Of a stretch of 64,000 nucleotides of DNA, positions 27,316-33,310 are shown piece after piece. Under the pieces are notes generated by a model that saw only the letters and a list, made by a program, of their open reading frames with translations, ran no database searches and was not told the origin of the DNA. Source of the stretch: Rodentibacter genomosp. 1. Lineage in GTDB: Bacteria > Pseudomonadota > Gammaproteobacteria > Enterobacterales > Pasteurellaceae. The translations under genes were made by a program, and so were the position numbers. How positions within the stretch are numbered: the stretch's first letter is position 1; the number at the start of each line of letters is the position of its first letter. The DNA lies in contig NZ_MLHN01000008.1 of the NCBI RefSeq assembly GCF_001999285.1, positions 124,001 to 188,000 of the forward strand, in the 5' to 3' direction.

Positions 27316-27804
27316 TGTTCACCTCCGAAAAAGTGCGGTTAATTCTCGCCACGGTTGCGATATGGCGAAAATCGGCAGATAAGCTCAAGCGTGCTTGTTC
27401 TTCGGTGATGGAATAAAGAGAAATTACGCATAAATTAAAATGCGCCTGTGTGCGATTCACACATAGAAATTTGAATAGCATTTTGGATAGTCCTTGTATT
27501 AATTTTTTAGGAACTACCGCTAGACTTCCTACGGTCGGGCGGTAGAACGTAACAGGGTAGGAAACTGCCATACAAGGAAGACAGCCAACCGCTAAGGGTT
27601 GCCTATTACGCACTACCATTGAAAAATGATCGGTTTTTGATTATGTAAAACAAAACCCGCCATTATTTGAGGTGTGCGAGTGTTACGCATAAAAAAACAC
27701 GCTTTGGGCGTGCTATGCGCCTTGTATAAATTCAGCTTCCTACGGCTGGCAATCTCTTTTTCAGACTGCCTTTTTACTCTATGCCTATCGTGGGAAAGTG
27801 TCAA
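27308..27804 (-). CDS. Ash/Icd-like protein, copy 2, split by a T-tract frameshift
   Basis: The first part (27804-27613) carries the family motif AHSTPKACFFMR. The second (27619-27308) reads SMVVRNRQPLAVGCLPCMAV and ends RTFSEVNNA. Together they parallel the intact copy at 28125-28646. The join is a run of five Ts (minus strand of 27622-27626); a -1 slip at ATT TTT C joins the frames exactly. P4 Ash and P1 Icd relatives interfere with helper immunity or host division. Either a decayed gene or one made by frameshifting. The motif codons form a terminator hairpin. Confidence 0.6.
27686..27712 (-). terminator. Terminator-like hairpin inside Ash/Icd copy 2
   Basis: Minus strand: AGCACGC-CCAAA-GCGTGTTTTTTT. 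Strong stem plus seven Ts, lying within the codons for the STPKACFF motif. The same arrangement occurs at 28496-28521. Confidence 0.7.
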
Positions 27805-27827
27805 GCGGTAAATTTATGAATTTAGGT

Positions 27828-27992
27828 TTAGTTGTTTTTTAACGTTAAGATAAAATCCGATAATGCTTTTAGAAAATCGGGTGATAACCATAGAAAAAAA
27901 GCTATAGCAACGCCCACGCCACAAGACTTAAAAAAGAATTTTAAGCCTGCGGATATTTCTAATCCTGCTTTATCTGCGCCGTTTTCACTCAT
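27828..27992 (-). CDS. Small membrane protein (paralogue 1)
   Basis: 54 residues, MSENGADKAG start and one hydrophobic segment (GVGVAIAFFLWLSPDFL). Start at 27992 follows AGGGGGAAAT. It matches the 49-aa protein at 31195-31344 in the N-terminal MSE-GADK pattern, in the preceding ATAGG(G/A)GG(A) ribosome region and in its single membrane span. Function unknown; could be a membrane-acting exclusion, holin-like or regulatory peptide. Confidence 0.65.
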   Translation of the reverse strand: MSENGADKAGLEISAGLKFFFKSCGVGVAIAFFLWLSPDFLKALSDFILTLKNN

Positions 27993-28015
27993 ATTTCCCC
28001 CTATACTCACTGTTG

Positions 28016-28132
28016 TTAATAAGTTGCTAATAAATCTACAATGCTATAAGCCTGCCATAGGGTATTGGTTGCATTTTTTAAATGCGCTTGAGCTTTGTCG
28101 TCTAAGGTGTATGAGGTGGTAGCTTTAGGCAT
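28016..28132 (-). CDS. Unknown 38-aa peptide
   Basis: MPKATTSYTLDDKAQAHLKN at the start, ending SIVDLLATY. It starts inside the stop of Ash/Icd copy 1 (ATGCCTAA, 8-nt overlap), the same way the 112-aa gene starts inside copy 2. No known family. Confidence 0.5.
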   Translation of the reverse strand: MPKATTSYTLDDKAQAHLKNATNTLWQAYSIVDLLATY

Positions 28133-28646
28133 AGCTCACCTCCGAAAAAGTGCGGTCATTTTTAAGGTTGATTTTGCTGGCAAGAACAAGCACAAATTCA
28201 CGGGCTAAAATGGCTCGGGCTTGTAATTCGCTGTCAGCATTAATGCGGATTTTTTGGATATGATTGGTTAAATCGGTGCGACGTATAGCCGCAAAAATGA
28301 ATTGGTACATTTGTGTAACTCCAGTGAATCGTTTTTCAAGAGTTACCGCTTTAAGTTTCGAGGCTTTTTGGCGGTAACGTGTAACGGGCTCGAAAACTGC
28401 GATCACTGGAACACAGCAAAGGGCGAAACCTTTCCCGCTACACGCTACCATAGATAGACGCGCTAGGCGTTCTTTAGGTGTGTGTAAACCACGCATAAAA
28501 AAACACGCTTTCGGCGTGCTATGCGCCAGTGATAGATTATTCGAGTTTCGAGGCTCGACCTTTAACTTTTTCTTAAAGGCAGAAAAATCATAATGAATTT
28601 GACCGCACTTTGTAAAGCAGTTTTTGTTGGATTTTTCAAAAGTCAT
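28125..28646 (-). CDS. Ash/Icd-like protein, copy 1 (intact)
   Basis: 173 residues. The centre carries AHSTPKACFFMRGLHTPKER and LSMVACSGKGFALCCVPVIA, VFEPVTRYRQ, the core I associate with phage Ash-family / host cell division inhibitor Icd-like proteins. The C-terminal half (TDLTNHIQKIRINADSELQA) is a basic domain ending RTFSEVSYA. Its ATG overlaps the preceding stop by one base. In phages P4 and P1 the equivalents lie in the immunity/antirepressor region, as here (an antirepressor gene is just upstream). Activity is inferred only. Confidence 0.7.
   Translation of the reverse strand: MTFEKSNKNCFTKCGQIHYDFSAFKKKLKVEPRNSNNLSLAHSTPKACFFMRGLHTPKERLARLSMVACSGKGFALCCVPVIAVFEPVTRYRQKASKLKAVTLEKRFTGVTQMYQFIFAAIRRTDLTNHIQKIRINADSELQARAILAREFVLVLASKINLKNDRTFSEVSYA
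28496..28521 (-). terminator. Terminator-like hairpin inside Ash/Icd copy 1
   Basis: Minus strand: AGCACGC-CGAAA-GCGTGTTTTTTT, within the STPKACFF codons. If active it would end transcription early and leave only the leader, as transcription termination does in P4 immunity. Confidence 0.7.
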
Positions 28647-28834
28647 TAGTTTGTCTCATAAATAATTAGGGTATTTTTGGTAATGGTAATCGATTGATAA
28701 CGTTCAAAATCTAGCCCTTGTTGCCGCAAGCCTTTGAGGATTTTCGCCTTGTTGTCAAACCGGGCGATATTCTCTTGGTTGCCTGTGTGGGTTGTACCGA
28801 TTACGTCATAAATAGGTTTGTGCTTGCGTTTCAT
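28646..28834 (-). CDS. Unknown 62-aa basic protein
   Basis: MKRKHKPIYDVIGTTHTGNQ at the start, with RFDNKAKILKGLRQQGLDFE in the middle. Basic, probably beta-alpha-beta. No family recognised. Lies between the tiny hydrophobic peptide and Ash/Icd copy 1, tightly spaced with both. Confidence 0.55.
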   Translation of the reverse strand: MKRKHKPIYDVIGTTHTGNQENIARFDNKAKILKGLRQQGLDFERYQSITITKNTLIIYETN

Positions 28835-28840
28835 TGGTGT

Positions 28841-28912
28841 TTATCCGGCAAAACTGAAAGCGATAATCAGAAAGCTGATAAACATTAAAAATTCGATGAT
28901 TTCTTCTTTCAT
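28841..28912 (-). CDS. Tiny hydrophobic peptide (23 aa)
   Basis: MKEEIIEFLMFISFLIIAFS plus FAG. A GGAGACAG ribosome site lies immediately upstream. Almost the whole peptide is one membrane-spanning helix with an acidic N-terminus. Comparable peptides in phages and islands include Kil-like peptides and membrane toxins. Ribosome site and position in a dense operon make it a credible gene. Confidence 0.45.
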   Translation of the reverse strand: MKEEIIEFLMFISFLIIAFSFAG

Positions 28913-29016
28913 TCTGTCTCCAATCTGTTCCCTATTATTTCGGGAGTGGTTTGTTTTAAATTCAAGAATTAGCCCATATATTCGCGCGCACGCACGCGCG
29001 CGTACTGGTGAAGAAA

Positions 29017-29793
29017 TTATTTATTTTCTATGCTGCCCAATTTCTCAAAACGATTAGATAGCATTGATTGTAATTTAAATCGGCGTTCTTCAAAGTCGTG
29101 AATATCGCTATCTAGTAACATCTCATTTGCCCGTTCTAGATATTCCAATCGTTCAAGCTGGTTTGCATTTAGGTGTTCCCGCACATCGCCTTGAATATTT
29201 CGCTCGGCTTTGAATTGTTTCACGCTCTGCTTTAATACAATGCCTGTTAGCATATTGATTTCGTTGATATAGTGATTTCTTGCGGTTAGCTTGCCTTGCC
29301 GTGCTCTCATTCGTTCAAGGGCGTTATTCATTGATTTAAACGGGGATTTCGCTAGTTCTCGGCTTTGTTTCCAGCGGGCTAATTCTTGTTGATGAATATC
29401 CGGTGCTATTTCACTTAATCGTTTTTCACAGGCGATAAAATAACGCCTTGCTCGTTTACCTTGATGGGTTTTATCCACCATAGAAATTTCTTTTGCCATA
29501 TCAAGCGAGATTTTGTACTCAATGGGCTTACGTCCTCGTTCATTTTTTTTACTCAAATTTGAGTAAAATAAATTAGGTGATTTTGATTTTTTGCTTGATA
29601 GATTTATCACGCAAAAATCTTCATTTTCGATAAAGCCATATTCATCAACCAAACGTTTAAACCAATCATTAAAACGGGTTTTATTTTCTAAAAATCCGTG
29701 TAAAGTTCTTGCGTCAACGTGATAGGTCGTGATGCCTTTGTAGGTGGTTTCCTCAATGGGTAAAAGTGCGGTGATTTCGGTTTTAGTGTTCAT
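29017..29793 (-). CDS. AntA/AntB-family phage antirepressor
   Basis: 258 residues. The N-terminal domain (about 15-85: YHVDARTLHGFLENKTRFND, then WFKRLVDEYGFIENEDF) is AntA/AntB. The next segment (RKPIEYKISLDMAKEISMVD, KTHQGKRARRYFIACEKRL) is the usual continuation. The C-terminal half is helical and charged. Antirepressors inactivate phage repressors; in a satellite this could induce a helper or relieve self-repression. A perfect 22-bp palindrome lies inside the gene (29547-29568). The ATG overlaps the upstream stop by 11 nt. Confidence 0.85.
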   Translation of the reverse strand: MNTKTEITALLPIEETTYKGITTYHVDARTLHGFLENKTRFNDWFKRLVDEYGFIENEDFCVINLSSKKSKSPNLFYSNLSKKNERGRKPIEYKISLDMAKEISMVDKTHQGKRARRYFIACEKRLSEIAPDIHQQELARWKQSRELAKSPFKSMNNALERMRARQGKLTARNHYINEINMLTGIVLKQSVKQFKAERNIQGDVREHLNANQLERLEYLERANEMLLDSDIHDFEERRFKLQSMLSNRFEKLGSIENK

Positions 29794-30076
29794 CTGTCAT
29801 TTCTCCTTGCCGTTGTTCCATTCGTTTTAGCTGTTTTTTCAAGGCGTAAAGCTGGGTTTCTAAGGTTTCATGCTCTCGGCCCAATTTTCGCCACGGCTCT
29901 AATTCACTCTCTAAGCTGTGTATTTTGAGTTTTATTACGTCCACCACCTCATCTAAGGGATAAGGCTCAAAGTCGCTGTATAGGCTTAAAAACGTGAATA
30001 TCGTTGATGATTTTCGGTAGTGGTCGATTGCTTGTTTCAGCAGTAAATCATTGTGTTTTGCAATGGTGCATTTCAT
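29783..30076 (-). CDS. Unknown 97-aa coiled-coil protein
   Basis: Residues 45-97 (KIHSLESELEPWRKLGREHE, then TLETQLYALKKQLKRMEQRQ) form a convincing coiled coil. The N-terminal part is compact and helical. No family known. Overlaps the antirepressor start by 11 nt, so the two are coupled and may act together. Confidence 0.6.
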   Translation of the reverse strand: MKCTIAKHNDLLLKQAIDHYRKSSTIFTFLSLYSDFEPYPLDEVVDVIKLKIHSLESELEPWRKLGREHETLETQLYALKKQLKRMEQRQGEMTDEH

Positions 30077-30206
30077 TTTTTATCCTTAAAAAGTCAGCTT
30101 TTATTGGGGGATCTTCCTTAAAAAAACGTTGATTTGCGGATCGTTTTGGTATCAATTACGGATCGCTTCTTGGGGTTTTCTTAGTGTTTTCAGAGTGGAT
30201 CTTTAT
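30077..30206. other. Non-coding gap with GGATC repeats
   Basis: 130 bp containing short repeats of a GGATC-centred motif (GGGGATC, GCGGATCGTTTT, ACGGATCGCTTC, GTGGATC) spaced 20-40 bp apart. It lies upstream of the antirepressor operon and is a plausible promoter/operator for it. No consensus promoter stands out. Confidence 0.4.
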
Positions 30207-30602
30207 TTACCTTTTCCCCCGTAAAGCACGCCGCATTTTCTTACTCACTCGGCTTAGTAACTGTTGGTGTAATGCCTTAATCTCTGCCAGTGGGTCATAG
30301 TGTTGTGAGCGTTCATTTTGAAAAAACTTTCGCGCCTCATCAGTCATTAAATCCGTTCTTACTGTGGGTTTTCTGTAACGTGGCAATCTTTCCCGACGTG
30401 ATAGCATTTCTGCCTTCTCAAACTCGATTAAAGCCTGTGTGCGGTAGTCGTTAAACAATTCACTGGCTTTGGCTCGTAACGTGTGAGGTTTCATTCTTGC
30501 CGCACGCTCTTCACCTAAAACCGACTTTAAAGCGTGAGTAGCATTGCCAATTCGTGCATAGGTTTTCGCAAAGTCTTTCCGTATGGCTTGCCCGTAACTC
30601 AT
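30207..30602 (-). CDS. Unknown basic 131-aa protein
   Basis: Highly basic, arginine-rich, predicted helical (KDFAKTYARIGNATHALKSV; C-terminus SRVSKKMRRALRGKR). The composition suggests nucleic-acid or capsid-interior binding, but no domain is recognised. Four bases after the preceding stop. Confidence 0.6.
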   Translation of the reverse strand: MSYGQAIRKDFAKTYARIGNATHALKSVLGEERAARMKPHTLRAKASELFNDYRTQALIEFEKAEMLSRRERLPRYRKPTVRTDLMTDEARKFFQNERSQHYDPLAEIKALHQQLLSRVSKKMRRALRGKR

Positions 30603-30606
30603 TGCC

Positions 30607-30837
30607 CTAAACCCCTCTTAACTGCTCTTGAGCAATTTCAATCAGGCGATCTACATTGCCTAAGTGCCGGTGGATAGTTGCCCACATTTCCTTGTCTGTA
30701 ATGTCGCTTTTTAGCGGTGCGCCTTTCGCCATATTGTCGGCAATGGAAATAATCCGTTCTAAATATTCCCTCGCTTGTTGCAATGTTGGTTTTTCTTGGC
30801 TGTCATTTTCTTGAGTGCTGTTTACTTGTTCGGTCAT
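30607..30837 (-). CDS. Unknown 76-aa acidic protein
   Basis: MTEQVNSTQENDSQEKPTLQ start, then a helical part (AREYLERIISIADNMAKGAP) and a second helix. Acidic and small, as many phage regulators are. Starts on the ATGA of the upstream stop (4-nt overlap). No known family. Confidence 0.58.
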   Translation of the reverse strand: MTEQVNSTQENDSQEKPTLQQAREYLERIISIADNMAKGAPLKSDITDKEMWATIHRHLGNVDRLIEIAQEQLRGV

Positions 30838-31154
30838 TTGGTTAAATCTCCCTTAACGTCCACCAACGGCAAATAAACTAATTCACCTCGTTTTTTATTG
30901 CTGGTGGTCAGTCTTTCAAATTCTTGGCGTAAGGTTTGAATATCCATTAAGGCAAGATTTGCCATCTCATTAATCAGGTCAAACACTTCATTCGGCTGCA
31001 TCGGTGTTTTTGTGCCGTCAGGGTTAAGAGTTGATGCCTTGCCGGTAACGGCTGAACTTGAAAATGCCTCAATACGGCCAATCATCTCTTCAATGCCCGC
31101 CAGTGTTGCACTGTGTTGTTTTTTCTCTTGGGTTGGTGTCATTGCATTGTTCAT
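30834..31154 (-). CDS. Unknown 106-aa protein
   Basis: Residues 20-55 have EEMIGRIEAFSSSAVTGKAS and the rest is helical (DLINEMANLALMDIQTLRQE). No recognised domain. First gene of the 31.15-29.0 kb run after a short gap; ribosome site is weak (GAGCG). Confidence 0.55.
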   Translation of the reverse strand: MNNAMTPTQEKKQHSATLAGIEEMIGRIEAFSSSAVTGKASTLNPDGTKTPMQPNEVFDLINEMANLALMDIQTLRQEFERLTTSNKKRGELVYLPLVDVKGDLTK

Positions 31155-31194
31155 TGTGAAAATCGCTCTATGCTCGTTAAATTAAGGATTTTGA

Positions 31195-31344
31195 TTAGCC
31201 TTTAATGGCTAAAATAAAATTGGCTAAATTGGGTAATTGCCACAAAATCAAAGCGACAAATCCGCCTGCGCCTAACATCAATAAAAAGCACTTAATCCCG
31301 CTTGAAATGTTTTCCCCGTATTTATCCGCTCCTTGTTCGCTCAT
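31195..31344 (-). CDS. Small membrane protein (paralogue 2)
   Basis: 49 residues, MSEQGADKYG start, one hydrophobic segment (FLLMLGAGGFVALILW). A clear AGGAGG precedes the ATG at 31344. Related to the 54-aa protein at 27828-27992. A longer in-frame start at 31485 would add a proline/arginine-rich leader, but the ribosome site argues for the short form. Confidence 0.65.
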   Translation of the reverse strand: MSEQGADKYGENISSGIKCFLLMLGAGGFVALILWQLPNLANFILAIKG

Positions 31345-31439
31345 GCTTCCTCCTATGCTGATTTGTGTAAATAGATTGCTCACAAATGGAAATCTGATAG
31401 AATTTCGTCGTTGTTCCGCTTTTGGCGGTGTGATTAGCC

Positions 31440-31480
31440 CTGAATCTTGGCTTGGTGTGATTCGGGGCTTTTTGTTTTGT
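31440..31480 (-). terminator. Hairpin upstream of small membrane protein 2
   Basis: Minus strand AAAGCCCCGAATCACACCAAGC followed by a GATTCAGGGCT arm (about 31436-31473): AGCCCcGAATC pairs with GATTCaGGGCT. It lacks a T-run on the minus strand but on the plus strand is followed by TTTTTGTTTTG, so it may terminate plus-strand transcripts or shield the ribosome site. Confidence 0.45.
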
Positions 31481-31481
31481 C

Positions 31482-31748
31482 TCATTCGTGAAACTTCCCC
31501 TCTTTTTGGCTCACTTCGTTTTCGTGTAATACATAAACGCCTACTCGGTGAGTTAATCCACTTGAATCGGTTTCATCTCGGTAGAAGGTATCAATCACAT
31601 AGCCTTTATCCCGTAGTTCCTTGATTCGTGCCGGAGGGTAATAAATCCCTTTGGCTCTTAATTCGTGGGTGCTATGTTCTTTCTTGCGTAAACACTGCAG
31701 AATAAAAAGCCGTTGTTCGTGGGTATCTGTCGTATTGATGGCTTCCAT
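31482..31748 (-). CDS. Small winged-helix-type regulator (putative)
   Basis: 88 residues. RLFILQCLRKKEHSTHELRA followed by KGIYYPPARIKELRDKGYVI then a beta hairpin is the pattern of small helix-turn-helix phage proteins that read a 'split into modules, find motif, recognise' winged helix. Located directly after the AlpA-like gene, 9 bp away. Regulation of element genes is inferred. Confidence 0.55.
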   Translation of the reverse strand: MEAINTTDTHEQRLFILQCLRKKEHSTHELRAKGIYYPPARIKELRDKGYVIDTFYRDETDSSGLTHRVGVYVLHENEVSQKEGKFHE

Positions 31749-31757
31749 AATGCCGCC

Positions 31758-31997
31758 TTATGGTCGATTCTCGGCCAGCTTTGCAATGTAAGCGTTAATC
31801 TCGCTTTCAAGGTAGCCAACGGAATTTACGCCTAATTGAATTTTCTTCGGGAAGTCAGGGCGATAACGCTTAGATTTTGGGTTCTGCCAGTCGGAAAAAG
31901 TGGATTTACTCACGCCAAAACGATTAATCGCTGCATTTCGTCTGATAATGCTGTCTTGTTGATGGGCGGTCTCTGGCATTGAGGTTTTCATTGGCAT
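31758..31997 (-). CDS. alpA: AlpA-family phage regulator
   Basis: 79 residues. IIRRNAAINRFGVSKSTFSD is the AlpA/MerR-like helix-turn-helix and RPDFPKKIQLGVNSVGYLES the conserved wing; AlpA proteins activate integrase/excision or satellite operons (P4 Vis, CP4-57 AlpA, PICI regulators). GGAGAAAACACA precedes the ATG. It is the second gene from the integrase end, the usual place for it. Confidence 0.85.
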   Translation of the reverse strand: MPMKTSMPETAHQQDSIIRRNAAINRFGVSKSTFSDWQNPKSKRYRPDFPKKIQLGVNSVGYLESEINAYIAKLAENRP

Positions 31998-32191
31998 TGT
32001 GTTTTCTCCATAAATGATAGTGATTAAGAATTGATAAGCCTGCTTTGGCTTTCCTTGTGTCGGTGGGGATTGTAGAAAAGTGGAAATATTGAATCATCGC
32101 AACGAAAAAGATATTTTCGCTGCGAAAAAATAGGATTGATTTGGAAGGATTTTTCGGAAATAAAAAAACGCCCTAGGTGGGCGTTAGTGAT
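31998..32191. other. AlpA promoter region
   Basis: Gap upstream of alpA on the minus strand. It contains the CGCCCtaggtGGGCG hairpin near 32170-32184, which is a likely terminator for the 299-aa gene (minus T-run follows), and inverted ATTTTCGCTGCGAAAAT near 32110-32127, a good operator candidate. Confidence 0.45.
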
Positions 32192-33091
32192 TTATGGAGT
32201 TAGCCGTTTATTAGCATTAGAGAAATATTCTTCTATTGTGCGTTGCTCTAAGCCTTGAGCTGTTCTGTTTTCGGTTTGTCGTTGCTCTAAAATGTCTCTT
32301 ATGATTTCTCCTTGTGTCCATTTTTTAGCTTTTGATTTGACTGTTTGCAATACTTCTCCAAGTAAATAGAGTGCATTATCTAAATTTAATTTGCTATTAG
32401 GATCGGCTGCCAGTGCTTTATATTTATTTGATAGCTCTGCGTATAGATTACGACCTCGCTCTAACCGTTCTTCAGCATCTTGTTGGCTTAGTTTAGCCTG
32501 TTGTAGCTGAATAGATAAAGATTGCATTGCTAAATCTTGATCTCTGATTCGGCTTTCTTTATTTGCTAACTCTGTTTTAATTTCATTTAATTTGGCTTGT
32601 AAATTGGTATTTTCAGCTAAATACTTTTGATACTCTTTGTTCATTCGTTCATATTCAGCTGAATCAATAACGGGCTTTAATTCTTCATTGTGAAAAATGG
32701 TTTTAGGGCGATCATTTGGGTAATTTTCAGAAATAAATTTTTTTAAATCAGAAATCCAAAAGTGCCTACGACTATAAGCGACATGATCAATTTTTTCTTC
32801 TTTAGTTGTAGGGTCTATGTATTTTTCGCCACCATCTCCATGTTCTCTTACCGCCCTTAGTTCACCATTATTTACTACTCTATTTAATATCCTAGTCTTT
32901 TTTTCAAGACAGGGGATATATGGATGTCTATAAATACTTTGAGAAATATTTGTTAATAATTCTGTTTCCCCCGCTAAATCTTCAAATTTAACTCCACACC
33001 ATAACAAAGCCGCTTCTGGCAGAGGAATAACCTCATAATCAATAATAGAACATTCTGGGAGTGAATTATAATATTGTTGGGTTTTAGCCAT
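32192..33091 (-). CDS. Unknown coiled-coil protein between integrase and AlpA
   Basis: 299 residues. Residues 1-120: compact domain with LPEAALLWCGVKFEDLAGET and YSRRHFWISDLKKFISENYP. Residues 145-230: long heptad coiled coil (AENTNLQAKLNEIKTELANK). C-terminal region (KSKAKKWTQGEIIRDILEQR) helical. I know no family. Its own terminators isolate it from the core operon, and this position carries variable cargo genes in many islands, so an accessory role such as phage interference is possible, but nothing in the sequence proves it. Confidence 0.65.
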   Translation of the reverse strand: MAKTQQYYNSLPECSIIDYEVIPLPEAALLWCGVKFEDLAGETELLTNISQSIYRHPYIPCLEKKTRILNRVVNNGELRAVREHGDGGEKYIDPTTKEEKIDHVAYSRRHFWISDLKKFISENYPNDRPKTIFHNEELKPVIDSAEYERMNKEYQKYLAENTNLQAKLNEIKTELANKESRIRDQDLAMQSLSIQLQQAKLSQQDAEERLERGRNLYAELSNKYKALAADPNSKLNLDNALYLLGEVLQTVKSKAKKWTQGEIIRDILEQRQTENRTAQGLEQRTIEEYFSNANKRLTP

Positions 33092-33273
33092 CTTTTAACG
33101 CCCCTATGCGTACCCTATTCAGTGAGAACACGGCAAAGAACAAATAGGGTTATTCTCTTTCAGTGTGGGTAATTAAGCCACTCCTAGCCGTGTAAATTGG
33201 TTTGGATTTCGTAAGACTGTAAAAGTCTCTATTGGAATAGATTATAACCTGTTATTATATCCAGTCAAAAGAA
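33092..33273. other. Spacer between cargo gene and integrase
   Basis: Non-coding. AGACTGtaaaAGTCT-like pairs and CCTATTCAGTG...AATAGGGTTATTC near 33105-33155 could be promoter/operator sequence for the 299-aa gene. No gene seen. Confidence 0.35.
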
Positions 33274-33301
33274 AAAGTGCGGTGAAATTTGACCGCACTT
33301 T
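33274..33301. terminator. USS-pair terminator of the integrase gene
   Basis: AAAGTGCGGT (33274-33283) and ACCGCACTTT (33292-33301), followed on the minus strand by TTTTTCTTTT, 10 bp after the integrase stop. Host-style uptake sequences inside the element imply long residence in, or exchange among, this family. Confidence 0.8.
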
Positions 33302-33310
33302 ATTTCAGAT

